NCBI RefSeq assembly: GCF_012927275.1
Contig: NZ_JABBGG010000004.1
Location: 248,001 to 312,000, forward strand
Direction: 5' to 3'
DNA length: 64,000 nt
DNA from: Massilia polaris
GTDB taxonomy: Bacteria > Pseudomonadota > Gammaproteobacteria > Burkholderiales > Burkholderiaceae_D
This document shows, one piece after another, positions 16,186 through 25,441 of the stretch. The notes below the pieces were generated by a model that searched no databases, was not told the origin of the DNA, and worked only from the letters and a program-made list of their open reading frames with translations. Position numbers and translations under genes: made by a program. Numbering within the stretch: position 1 is the stretch's first letter; every line of letters begins with the position of its first letter.

Positions 16186-17973
16186 CTAGGCTTCCAGCTG
16201 CTGCAGCAGGTACAGGCGCTGGTACAAGCCGCCGTCGATGCGCATCAGCGCGTCGTGGGCGCCGCTTTCGGCGATCCGGCCATGGTTCAGCACCACGATC
16301 CGGTCGGCGTCGCGGATGGTCGACAGGCGGTGCGCGATCGCGATGATGGTCACCTGTCCGCGCAGCTCATTCAGCGCGACCTGGACGACCTGCTCGGTCT
16401 GGCTGTCGATGTGCGAGGTCGCTTCGTCCAGCAGCAGGATGCGCGGCTTGCCGGCCAGCGCGCGCGCGATTGCGATCAGCTGTTTCTGGCCGGTCGACAG
16501 GCGTCCGCCGGCTTCGCCCAGCGACGTGTCGTAGCCTTGTTCCAGCGCGGCGATGAAGTCGTGCGCGTGCGCCGCGCGCGCCGCCGTCTCGATCTCCTCC
16601 TGCGTGAGGCCGCGTCCCATGTCGATGTTCTCGCGCGCCGACGCCGCCAGCAAGAACGGGTCCTGCGGCACCAGTCCCACTTCGGCGCGGAAGCGCTCGT
16701 TATCGATGCTGTCGAGCGCCTGGCCGTTGATCTCGATGCTGCCGTGCGGGCTCGGATAGTAGCGCAGCATCAGCGACAGCAGCGTCGATTTGCCGCTGCC
16801 GGTATGGCCGACGATGCCGATGAAGGCGCCGTGTCCGATCTCCAGCGACAGCTCGTGCAGCACCGGATTGCCGGGCGCATAGCCGAAGCTCAGGTGCGAG
16901 ATTTTTACCGCCGGTCCGCCCGCCGCCTGCGCCTGCGCCGGCGTGCTGCTGCGGCCGAGCGCATGTTCGGGCGCGCCCGGTTCGTCCAGCAGCGCCTTGA
17001 CGCGCGCGCTCGCCACCACCGCCTGCTGCAGGCCGCTGAACTGCATGGTGATCTGGATCAGCGGCTCGACCACGCGCGCGATGTAGCTGATGAACGCATA
17101 CAAAATGCCGACTTCGACCGCGTTCATCTCGCGCTGGCCGAAGCTGAAGATCACCACCGCCAGCAGCACCACGTTGAGCAGGTCGAGCGCGGGGCGCAGC
17201 AGGAAGGCGTTGGCGCGCAGTTCGGCCAGGCGCGCCTTGTAGTGGGCGTGGTTGGTGGCGGCGAAGCGTTTGGCGAAGCGTTCCTCGGCGTTGTTCGCCT
17301 GCAGCACGCTCATGCCGCCGATGGTCTCGGCCATCTGGCCATTGATGTCGCTGCGCAGCGCGCGGGCGCGCGTCACTGCGGGCGCGGACAGGCGCTGGTA
17401 CAGCCAGACGATGCCCAGCACCGCGGGCAGCAGGGCCAGCACGATCAGCATCAGGCGCCAGTCCAGCCACGCCATCGCGATGATGGTGCCGGCCAGGACG
17501 ATGCTACTGTCGAGCATGACGAACAGCACCTGGATGTACAGCGACTTGACCGCTTCGGTATCGTTGGTGACGCGGCTGATCAGCTGCCCGGTGATGGCGC
17601 GGTCGAAGAACGCCATCGGCAGCCGCAGCACATGCGCGAACACCCGCTCGCGCAGGCGCTGCACCGAACGCATCGCCATGCCGGACAGCCGCACCAGCTG
17701 CAGGTAGCGCAGGCCGGTGGCGATCCAGCCGGTGATCAAAAAACCTCCCAGCAGCAGGGCCATGCGCGTCAGGTCGAGGTCGCGCGGCAGCAGGTGCTCG
17801 TCGATCAGCGCCTTGCCGAGGATCGGCCCGCTCACTTCCAGCGCGGCGGCAATCACCAGCCAGAACGTGGCCCATCCAAGGTGGCGCCGGTCCGGGCGCG
17901 CGGCCAGGCGCAGCAGCGCGGTCGCTTCGGCCGCGTTCGCGCGCATGCTTGTTTGTTTCGGGTCAGGTTGCAT
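16186..17973 (-). CDS. mdlB: ABC exporter half-transporter, MdlB-like
   Basis: A 595-residue fused permease-ATPase. Six membrane helices occupy the first ~320 residues; the ATPase has Walker A (GHTGSGKST), signature (LSTGQ) and Walker B with catalytic Glu (ILLLDEATSHID). It pairs with the overlapping upstream gene as a heterodimeric exporter of the MdlAB type, probably for hydrophobic compounds. The ATG at 17973 lies 11 bases inside the stop of the partner gene; longer frames have no basis. Confidence 0.87.
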   Translation of the reverse strand: MQPDPKQTSMRANAAEATALLRLAARPDRRHLGWATFWLVIAAALEVSGPILGKALIDEHLLPRDLDLTRMALLLGGFLITGWIATGLRYLQLVRLSGMAMRSVQRLRERVFAHVLRLPMAFFDRAITGQLISRVTNDTEAVKSLYIQVLFVMLDSSIVLAGTIIAMAWLDWRLMLIVLALLPAVLGIVWLYQRLSAPAVTRARALRSDINGQMAETIGGMSVLQANNAEERFAKRFAATNHAHYKARLAELRANAFLLRPALDLLNVVLLAVVIFSFGQREMNAVEVGILYAFISYIARVVEPLIQITMQFSGLQQAVVASARVKALLDEPGAPEHALGRSSTPAQAQAAGGPAVKISHLSFGYAPGNPVLHELSLEIGHGAFIGIVGHTGSGKSTLLSLMLRYYPSPHGSIEINGQALDSIDNERFRAEVGLVPQDPFLLAASARENIDMGRGLTQEEIETAARAAHAHDFIAALEQGYDTSLGEAGGRLSTGQKQLIAIARALAGKPRILLLDEATSHIDSQTEQVVQVALNELRGQVTIIAIAHRLSTIRDADRIVVLNHGRIAESGAHDALMRIDGGLYQRLYLLQQLEA

Positions 17974-19714
17974 CGAGGCTGGCCTCCAGTTGCTGGTAGC
18001 GCCACTGGCTCGCGTACCAGCCGTTTTGCGCAAGCAGGCGGTCGTGGGTGCCGGCTTCGGACACGCGGCCGTCGCGCAGCACCACGATATGGTCGGCGTT
18101 CACCACGCCGGACAGCCGGTGGCTGGCGATGACCACGCTGCGCTCGGGCCGTTCGCGCCGCAGTTCGGCGAGGTGTTCGAGGATGCGCGTTTCGGTGCCG
18201 GTGTCGACCGCCGACAGCGCGTCGTCGAGCAGCAGCAGGGTGCTGTCGGCCAGCAGCGAACGGGCGATCGCCACGCGCTGGCGCTGGCCGCCGGACAGTG
18301 TAATGCCGCGTTCGCCCACCGGCGTGTCGTAGCCCTGCGGGAAACGCAGGATGTCGTCATGGATGTCGGCCATGCTGGCCGCGTGTTCGATCTCGGCGCG
18401 CGCGGCGCCCGGCCGCGCCAGCGCGATGTTCTCGGCCACGGTGGCGGAAAACAGGAACGACTCCTGCGGCACCCAGCTGATCGCCGCGCGCAAGGTGGCC
18501 AGCGTGTATTCCGACAGTTCATGCCCGCCCCAGGTGGCGGCGCCGTGCTGCGGCGTCGTCTGGCGCAGCAGTACGCGCAGCAAGGTCGACTTGCCGGAAC
18601 CGGTAGGGCCGACCAGCCCGAGCGTCTGGCCCGGTTGCAGCGACAGCGCGATGCCGGACAGGGCGGGCACGGTTTGGCCGTCGTAGGCGAAGCTGACATC
18701 CGTGAGCGCCAAGGCGCCGGATTCCAGCCGGGTCAGGGTGCCGTGGTCGTCGACGGTAAGCGGCGCGTCGAGCAGCGGCTGCAGGCGCGCCAGGCCGGCG
18801 CGTCCGCGCTCGATCAGCGACAGCACCCAGCCGGCGGCGAACATGGGCCAGATCAGCTGGCCCAGGTACATCGTGAAGGCGGTCAGCGCGCCGATGGTCA
18901 GCATGTCGTGCCATACCAGGTAGCCGCCCAGGCCGAGCGTCAGTACGCTGGCGGCGGTGAGGGTCAGGCCGACCGCCGGTTCATACGCGGCTTCCCATTT
19001 TTGCGCGGTCAGGCTGGCCTCGGCGGCGCGCGCCGCCAGCTCGCTGAACTGCTTCGCGTTGCGCTCTTCCAGGCCGAGCGCGCGCACGGTGCGCACGCCC
19101 GACAGCGATTCCTGCACGTGGTCGTTAAGGGCCGCGAAGCGCTTGAGCGAGTCGGATGCGGCGACCTGCATGTGGCTGGAGATGCGCCAGAACGCAAGCG
19201 CCATCAGCGGGAAGGGCAGCAGGGCGATGGCGGCGAGGCGCCAGTCGACCCCGAGCGTCATGATGGCGAGCACCATGACCAGGGTCAGGGTGCCGTCGAA
19301 TCCCGCCAGCAGCGCTTCGCCGGCGGCCATCTCGATGGCGTCGATGTCGTTGGTCCCGAGCGCCATCAGGTTGCCGGTGCGCTGCTTCTGGTAGAACGCC
19401 GGGCCCTGCGCCGAAAGCCGCGCGAACAGGCGGGTGCGCAGCTCGACGCCGAGCTGGTAGGCGGTGGAAAACAGGCGCAGGCGCCATGCCACGCGCAGCG
19501 CGTAGATGGCCAGGCCCATGGCCAGCAGCTGCGCGAGTCCGGTCAGCAGGTCGCTGCCGGACAGCCGCTGTGCGGCGAGGCCGTCGATCATCGCGCCGAT
19601 CTTGTGCGGTATCAGGACGGTCAACAAGGCCACGCCGAACAGCATCGCTGCCGACGAAGCATAGGCGCGCCAATTCCGGCGTACGAAACCGCCGATCAGC
19701 CTTGATAAAGTCAT
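17963..19714 (-). CDS. mdlA: ABC exporter half-transporter, MdlA-like
   Basis: A 583-residue permease-ATPase partner of MdlB with Walker A (GPTGSGKST) and LSGGQ. Walker B ends in Asp (LLLLDDALSAVD), so the usual catalytic Glu is replaced, giving one degenerate ATP site as in other heterodimeric exporters. The start is the ATG at 19714 (MTLSRLIGG); upstream codons in the frame look non-coding. The two genes overlap and form one operon. Confidence 0.87.
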   Translation of the reverse strand: MTLSRLIGGFVRRNWRAYASSAAMLFGVALLTVLIPHKIGAMIDGLAAQRLSGSDLLTGLAQLLAMGLAIYALRVAWRLRLFSTAYQLGVELRTRLFARLSAQGPAFYQKQRTGNLMALGTNDIDAIEMAAGEALLAGFDGTLTLVMVLAIMTLGVDWRLAAIALLPFPLMALAFWRISSHMQVAASDSLKRFAALNDHVQESLSGVRTVRALGLEERNAKQFSELAARAAEASLTAQKWEAAYEPAVGLTLTAASVLTLGLGGYLVWHDMLTIGALTAFTMYLGQLIWPMFAAGWVLSLIERGRAGLARLQPLLDAPLTVDDHGTLTRLESGALALTDVSFAYDGQTVPALSGIALSLQPGQTLGLVGPTGSGKSTLLRVLLRQTTPQHGAATWGGHELSEYTLATLRAAISWVPQESFLFSATVAENIALARPGAARAEIEHAASMADIHDDILRFPQGYDTPVGERGITLSGGQRQRVAIARSLLADSTLLLLDDALSAVDTGTETRILEHLAELRRERPERSVVIASHRLSGVVNADHIVVLRDGRVSEAGTHDRLLAQNGWYASQWRYQQLEASLDAT

Positions 19715-19816
19715 GCACAATCCCTGGAGACTGGCCCGTAAAACAAAGAACGGGCCGAAGCCCGTCAATGTACACCGTTTGGCAAGCGGGCGCAGCGGGC
19801 GCCCGGCCTGGCCGGA

Positions 19817-20467
19817 CTAGCGTTTCTTGCCGCGTTTCGGCGTCAGCAGGTCCTGGTCGAACACGGTTGGCGGCGGGCTCGCTTCGACCGGCTTCACGTG
19901 CGGCAGGATGTGCGCGCCGTCGCCTTCCAGCGGCGCCGCGGCTGGCCTGGCCTCGAGCGGCTTGCCAGCCGCCTTGTCAGCCGCCCTGGCGATCGGCCTG
20001 GCTTCGACTACCGGCTCCGGCGCTGCTTCCGGCTCGACGGCGACGACAGGCTCCGTGCCGGGCTGGACCGTGCCAGCGGGTTCGTCGCTGCTTTCAAACG
20101 CAGGCGCCGGCGGGGCAGGGACGGGCGCGAATACTGGTGCTGGTGTGGGCTGCGGCGCTGCGGCCTTGAACAAGCCGGCCTGCACATCGGCCACGATGCT
20201 GAGCCACTCGCTGCCCCAGGCGACCATCTTGCTGAAGTCCTGCGGGGCTTTTGCCAGCGCGAGCAGGTCGCGCGGGTCGCGTACTTCGGCCAGTTGCCTG
20301 AGCGCCGCCGCCGAGCTGTCGACCGCGGCGCGGCCGGTGTCGATATTCAGGGCGATCAGGCGCGCCGCGCCCTCGAAAGCGCGGGCGCCGAACGACTCGA
20401 GAAAATCGAACTGGGCCTGGATCTGGGACTTGCTTGCTGCCGAAAACTGTTCTGGAAGTGTACTCAT
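19817..20467 (-). CDS. Phasin family protein (polyhydroxyalkanoate granule-associated)
   Basis: A 216-residue protein. Residues 1-110 match the phasin pattern: a helical domain with QIQAQFDFLESFGARAFEG and DLLALAKAPQDFSKMVAWG. A long Pro/Ala/Glu linker and a basic tail (LTPKRGKKR) follow; such tails are common in betaproteobacterial phasins. It coats polyhydroxybutyrate granules and limits their size. It is monocistronic, and its extended tail is typical of the lineage. Confidence 0.85.
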   Translation of the reverse strand: MSTLPEQFSAASKSQIQAQFDFLESFGARAFEGAARLIALNIDTGRAAVDSSAAALRQLAEVRDPRDLLALAKAPQDFSKMVAWGSEWLSIVADVQAGLFKAAAPQPTPAPVFAPVPAPPAPAFESSDEPAGTVQPGTEPVVAVEPEAAPEPVVEARPIARAADKAAGKPLEARPAAAPLEGDGAHILPHVKPVEASPPPTVFDQDLLTPKRGKKR

Positions 20468-20669
20468 GTGGTTTCCTCTGGTTCGTTTATGACGCGCTGC
20501 AATATTGGCTAGTGTATCTATGAACTGGCGGGTTGAAAAGCTCTTTTATCAGATTGCTGTACGTCTATATCTTGCGTTGCAGCATCAATGATTGAGATTA
20601 ATCAAATGCGAAGACATGTATGGTGGGAAATCGCTACAATCGTTTGTCCCAGCCAGCAAGGAAAGCCAG
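20468..20669. promoter_or_regulatory. Divergent intergenic region, phasin / cytosine deaminase
   Basis: About 200 bases of relatively A+T-rich sequence between divergent genes, so both promoters should lie here. I see no convincing operator, riboswitch or terminator. Confidence 0.3.
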
Positions 20670-21944
20670 ATGGATCTCGTCATTCGCAACGCCACCCTGC
20701 CCGACGGCGGTACCCCGGTCGATATCGCCATCCAGGGCGAGCGCATCGCCGCTATCGGGCCGCGCCTGGCCTGCACCGGCGCGCGCGAAGTCGACGCCGA
20801 AGGGGACCTGGTCACGCCGCCGTTTGTGGACGCCCACTTCCACATGGACGCCACGCTCAGTCACGGGCTGCCGCGGGTAAATGCGAGCGGCACCCTGCTC
20901 GAGGGGATTGCGTTGTGGGGCGAACTGAAGCCGCAACTGACGCAGGACGCGCTGGCCGAGCGCGCGATGCAGTACTGCGACTGGGCGGTGGCGCGCGGCC
21001 TGCTGGCGATCCGCACCCACGTCGACGTCTGCGACGACCGCCTGCTGGCCGTCGAAGCGCTGCTCGACGTGAAGCGCCGCGTGGCGCCGTATATCGACAT
21101 GCAGCTGGTCGCGTTCCCGCAGGACGGCCTGCTGCGCAGCCCGACCGCGTTCGCCAATTTGAAGCGCGCCATCGCGATGGGCGTGGACGTCGTGGGCGGC
21201 ATCCCCCATTTCGAGCGCACCATGGCGGCCGGCGCCGAGTCGGTGCGCCTGCTGTGCGAGTTCGCGGCGGACAAGGGCCTGCGCGTGGACATGCACTGCG
21301 ACGAGTCGGACGACCCGCTGTCGCGCCACATCGAGACGCTGGCGGCCGAGACCCACCGCCTCGGCCTGCACGGCAGGGTGGCCGGGTCGCACCTGACCTC
21401 GATGCATTCGATGGACAACTACTATGTCAGCAAGCTGCTGCCGCTGATCGCGGAGTCGGGCGTGGCGGCGATCGCCAACCCGCTGATCAACATCACGCTG
21501 CAAGGGCGCCACGATACGTATCCGAAACGGCGCGGCATGACGCGCGTGCCGGAACTGCTGGCCGCCGGCGTCGACGTCGCGTTCGGCCACGACTGCGTGA
21601 TGGACCCGTGGTACGGCCTCGGTTCCGGCGACATGCTGGAAGTGGCGCACATGGGACTGCACGTGGCCCAGATGACCGGCAGGGAGGCGATGCACCAGTG
21701 CTTCCTTGCCGTCACCGCGACCCCGGCGCGCATCCTCGGGCTGGAGGGTTACGGCCTGGCGCCGGGCTGCAACGCCGACCTGGTGCTGCTCGACGCCGGC
21801 AGCACGGTGGAGGCGATCCGCCTGCGCGCCGCGCGCCGCATGGTGGTCCGGCGCGGCCGGGTGGTCAGCGAGGCGCCGCGTGCGCGCGCGTCGCTGGCGC
21901 TGCCGGGACGTCCAGGCGAAATCGATTTCAGGTTGGGGCGGTAA
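20670..21944 (+). CDS. codA: Cytosine deaminase
   Basis: A 424-residue amidohydrolase that converts cytosine to uracil for pyrimidine salvage. Metal and catalytic residues are visible: HxH in VDAHFHMD, His in DMHCDESDD, His in SHLTSMHS and Asp in FGHDCVMDPWYG, which is the classic cytosine deaminase signature. Start at ATG 20670 is preceded by AAGGAAA; a longer frame to 20592 has no homology. No codB permease is nearby. Confidence 0.9.
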   Translation: MDLVIRNATLPDGGTPVDIAIQGERIAAIGPRLACTGAREVDAEGDLVTPPFVDAHFHMDATLSHGLPRVNASGTLLEGIALWGELKPQLTQDALAERAMQYCDWAVARGLLAIRTHVDVCDDRLLAVEALLDVKRRVAPYIDMQLVAFPQDGLLRSPTAFANLKRAIAMGVDVVGGIPHFERTMAAGAESVRLLCEFAADKGLRVDMHCDESDDPLSRHIETLAAETHRLGLHGRVAGSHLTSMHSMDNYYVSKLLPLIAESGVAAIANPLINITLQGRHDTYPKRRGMTRVPELLAAGVDVAFGHDCVMDPWYGLGSGDMLEVAHMGLHVAQMTGREAMHQCFLAVTATPARILGLEGYGLAPGCNADLVLLDAGSTVEAIRLRAARRMVVRRGRVVSEAPRARASLALPGRPGEIDFRLGR

Positions 21945-22000
21945 CGCCGGCGCGCGTCGGTGCTAGACTCTGCGGTTGGACCCACTACTCCCTGCCGCCT

Positions 22001-22528
22001 ATGAAGATCCTCGAAACAGAACGACTGCGCCTGCGCACGCTGGACCAGGACGACGCCGTGTTCTATCTCGCGCTGGTAAACACCCCCGGCTTTATTGAAT
22101 TTATCGGCGACCGCGGCATCCGCACCGTCGAAGCGGCAGCCCAGGCGATCGCCGAAGGCCCGATGGCGATGCAGGCGAAGCTTGGCCATTCGATCTACCT
22201 GGTCGAGCGCAAGGACAGCGGCGAGCCGGTCGGCATGAGCGGCCTGATCAAGCGCGACACCCTCGACCATGTCGACATCGGCTACGCCTTTCTTCCAGAG
22301 CACGGCGGCAAAGGCTATGCCGGCGAGGCCGCGCGGGCGGTGCTGGAGCACGCGCGCAGCGATATCGGACTGGAGCGCCTGCTGGCGATCACCTCGCCCG
22401 GCAACGCGGCCTCGATCGGGTTGCTGGAAAAACTCGGGCTGCGCCTGGAAAAGGTCGTGCACCTGACCCCGGAAGATACCGGTACCAATCTCTATTCCTT
22501 GATCTTTACGGCCGAACGACCCACCTAG
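22001..22528 (+). CDS. GNAT-family N-acetyltransferase (RimJ/RimL-like)
   Basis: A 175-residue acetyl-CoA-dependent acetyltransferase. The N-terminal ETERLRLRTLDQDD is typical of RimJ/RimL-type proteins, and the acetyl-CoA loop is GGKGYAGEAARAVL. The substrate is unknown. The stop overlaps the stop of the convergent glycosidase gene by four bases. It starts 56 bases after codA and may be read from the same promoter. Confidence 0.85.
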   Translation: MKILETERLRLRTLDQDDAVFYLALVNTPGFIEFIGDRGIRTVEAAAQAIAEGPMAMQAKLGHSIYLVERKDSGEPVGMSGLIKRDTLDHVDIGYAFLPEHGGKGYAGEAARAVLEHARSDIGLERLLAITSPGNAASIGLLEKLGLRLEKVVHLTPEDTGTNLYSLIFTAERPT

Positions 22529-25431
22529 TTCGCCTTCATCATTCGCACCCCGTATATATCGAAGCTGTTCGACGGCCCTTCCGTGCCACCCGCCGCACTG
22601 AAGGTGCTGTTGCTATCCAGGTAGCTCATGTTGTAGAAGTCGCTGAGCTCGAGCCGGTACGTTCCCGCTGGCAGGTGCGCTTCGAGCGGCGTCGAGTACA
22701 CCAGCGGCGTGTTTTCCTTCTCGACGCGCGCGTGCGGCAGCTGGACCACGCCCTGCGCCACCGTGCGTCCCGCCGCATCCTTCACCGCCAGCCACTTCAC
22801 GCCGCCGCTGATTCCCAGGTTGATCTGGTTGGCCGCGTTGTGATACTGGACCTGCACGCGGTAATGCCCGGCGCTGTTGACCTTCACCGCGTCGACGGTG
22901 AAGCGGTCGCCTGGCATGCCCCATCCCTTGACGTGCGGAGCGGCGAAGCGCGCGTTCGGCCCCTGCACGCCCACGTTCGACTTCACCCTGGCATCCGCAA
23001 CAGGAATGTGCAGTCCGGCGTCGACGCAGCGCGGCGGGCTGTGATGGCTGCGGTTGCCCGATTTTTCAAACTGGGCCTCCACTGCGTAGCAGCTGCCCGG
23101 GGCGGCATTCACGTCGCGCCATGTTCCCGCCGCCAGGTTCGCCGCCACCAGCTTGCCGTCGCGGTAGATGTTGTATACGGTGCCGGCGGCGTTGCCGCCA
23201 GCGCCGATGCCGAGCGCCACCGTGGCGTCCTGGCCGCGCGTGATATGCGCGACGGCCGGTTCACGCGGACCGAAGACCTCCGGCGATTCCGCATACGGGT
23301 CCGCACTGACGCGGCGGATCGCCTGCTCGCCGGCGCGCAACGCGCCAAGCGTGACGGTAATCGTATTCCCTGCCTTGAGCTGGGCCCAGCGGATCTGCTG
23401 CGATACTGGGGCGCCGTTCAGCATCACCGTAGCGACCTCGTAATAGCCGTCCGCTGGCGAAGCAGGCGGCAGCTCGACGCGTATATCGACCTGCTTGCCG
23501 CGCAGGCGCAGGCGCTGCAATGAAATCGCGTCGGCCTTGCCGAATGTCTCGCGCCGCAGTTTTGCGGTGATAAACGGGCGCACGCGCATGCCATCACCAT
23601 CAAGCGACACGCCGAACACGTTTTCCACCACCATCCCGAGGTAGGCGCCGACAGACCACAGCTGGCGCCGTGAGTTGATCACCGGCCCGATCAGGGAAGG
23701 ATTGGCTTCGTCAAGCAGCAGCGGCTGGCCGGAAAGCCATTCAAGGTTCTCCATGTTCGACAGGTTGACCGCGGCGCCGCGCATCAGCGTGTCGTACGCC
23801 GCGTCGGCCACACTCGCATTGCCTGCCATTGCGGCGGCCTTCAATCCATATGCCGTCACGAACGGCCACATCGCGCGGTTGTGATACACCGGCATTCCCT
23901 GCTGCTGCGGATAGATGACCGGCGCGCCCATCGGGCCGTGCGGATAGCGGGCCAGTATGCTGCGCGCCTTGGTGTCGTCGGCGATGCCAGTGACGATCGC
24001 CAGCGATTGTCCGAGCCAGTCGAATTTGTGCATTGGCGCGCCGTCGAAGTGGCCCGCCGTCAGGCTGCTGTACATGCCGGCGCCCGGAAGCCACAGGCGC
24101 GTGTTGATCGCCTTTTTCAGGTCGCGCGCCCAGCCGTTGTACTTTCGCGCGCGCGCATCATCGCCGTGTTCCGAGGCCAGTGACGCGGCGAGGGTCAATG
24201 CCTTGTAGTGGCCGACATTGGTGGACAGCGATTTCGAGCTTGCCATCGACGACAGGTCGTTGACGATCCAGGCCGCATAGCTCTGGTCGCGCCAGTCGAG
24301 GAAGGACTGTTCGCCGGTGTACAAGCCGGCAGCCTTGTCGAAGGCGGCGATGCGGTCGTTCTCGATTGTATTGGACAGGGCCTTGAGCGCGCGCGCCGCG
24401 AACGGCTTGCGTTCGGCCGCCGGCAGCGACTTGAGCGCCTCCTCGGCGCCGAAGGCCCAGGTAATGCGGTCGGTGCTGACCGGCCAGCTGCCGCCGCTGC
24501 CGGTGTCCTGGATGACCTGCAGGCCGTCTGCGCTGCCGGCGACCTGCGGCGCCTTGATGACGCCGGTGCGCAAGGATGACAGCTTGAAGTCCAGCGAATT
24601 GCGGGTGCGCGCCGGGTCCAGCATCGCAAGCCCAAGGTCGGCTGCATACGACAGGTCGCGGGTCCACACGTAATGCCATTTCTCGCCGGTTTCGAAGCAC
24701 TCGCACGGAATCGCCGCGCCGCCGTTGTAGTTGCCGTCCTTGATCTCGCTGACCGAATCCTGCTTCATCTCGGCCGCGGCCAGCGCGAACAGCGCGTCGA
24801 AAGCGAGGTTGCCGGTGCGGGCAACCGGCAGCCCTTCGGACTCGCTATAGACCGCGTACTGCGGCCCGGGATCGCGCAGCTGCATCGTGGTCGACTGGGC
24901 GTAGGTGCGCAATCGCGCTGCGGCGTCCTGGACCGAGAAGCGCACGGTTTCCTGCTTGCCGTCGAAAGTCGGGTATGCCACTACGGCTTGCTGCTGGTGG
25001 CCCTTGTGCGGGTCGATCGCGGCGACCGGCGGATTCGGCAGGCGCGTCACGCGCAGCATGGGCGCCTTCGGGTCGGAGGCGTCGACGCTGAATTTGTACG
25101 GCGCCGTGGTTTTGACGAACAGGTAGTCCTCGGGGCCGGCGCTGGTGTCCATCCGGTAGTCGGTATCGGTCGCCACCTTGACGCTGGCGTTCGGATCGAT
25201 CACCCATTCCGCGCTCCAGTCCTTGCTGCCGACCTTGAAAGCGTGGTTGCCGGGGCTGATCAGGATATCGGCTTCATACACGCCCTTGCCCTTGTAGAGC
25301 ATGGCGTTGTCGGTGCCCCAGCCATTGAAGGCGCCGCGGATGAACAGGTCTTTGCCCACCGGCCCCTCGGCGGCCATGGCGCAGCCGCAGGCGAGGAGGG
25401 CGGCAAGAATCCAGCGCGATGCATTGGTCAT
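22525..25431 (-). CDS. Exported six-hairpin glycosidase-like protein (glucoamylase / debranching type)
   Basis: A 968-residue secreted protein with a signal peptide (cleavage near CAMAA). N-terminal ~100 residues form a starch-binding-like beta-sandwich (FIRGAFNGWGTDNAM). Residues ~200-660 are an alpha/alpha six-hairpin catalytic domain similar to glucoamylases and glycogen-debranching proteins (CFETGEKWHYVWTRDLSYAADLG; NMENLEWLSGQP). A C-terminal beta domain (SAGHYRVQVQYHN) is likely carbohydrate-binding. It should release glucose from maltodextrins in the periplasm or outside. The exact linkage is not readable. It is the last gene of the ABC transporter operon. Confidence 0.75.
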   Translation of the reverse strand: MTNASRWILAALLACGCAMAAEGPVGKDLFIRGAFNGWGTDNAMLYKGKGVYEADILISPGNHAFKVGSKDWSAEWVIDPNASVKVATDTDYRMDTSAGPEDYLFVKTTAPYKFSVDASDPKAPMLRVTRLPNPPVAAIDPHKGHQQQAVVAYPTFDGKQETVRFSVQDAAARLRTYAQSTTMQLRDPGPQYAVYSESEGLPVARTGNLAFDALFALAAAEMKQDSVSEIKDGNYNGGAAIPCECFETGEKWHYVWTRDLSYAADLGLAMLDPARTRNSLDFKLSSLRTGVIKAPQVAGSADGLQVIQDTGSGGSWPVSTDRITWAFGAEEALKSLPAAERKPFAARALKALSNTIENDRIAAFDKAAGLYTGEQSFLDWRDQSYAAWIVNDLSSMASSKSLSTNVGHYKALTLAASLASEHGDDARARKYNGWARDLKKAINTRLWLPGAGMYSSLTAGHFDGAPMHKFDWLGQSLAIVTGIADDTKARSILARYPHGPMGAPVIYPQQQGMPVYHNRAMWPFVTAYGLKAAAMAGNASVADAAYDTLMRGAAVNLSNMENLEWLSGQPLLLDEANPSLIGPVINSRRQLWSVGAYLGMVVENVFGVSLDGDGMRVRPFITAKLRRETFGKADAISLQRLRLRGKQVDIRVELPPASPADGYYEVATVMLNGAPVSQQIRWAQLKAGNTITVTLGALRAGEQAIRRVSADPYAESPEVFGPREPAVAHITRGQDATVALGIGAGGNAAGTVYNIYRDGKLVAANLAAGTWRDVNAAPGSCYAVEAQFEKSGNRSHHSPPRCVDAGLHIPVADARVKSNVGVQGPNARFAAPHVKGWGMPGDRFTVDAVKVNSAGHYRVQVQYHNAANQINLGISGGVKWLAVKDAAGRTVAQGVVQLPHARVEKENTPLVYSTPLEAHLPAGTYRLELSDFYNMSYLDSNSTFSAAGGTEGPSNSFDIYGVRMMKAN

Positions 25432-25441
25432 GGCGATGTCC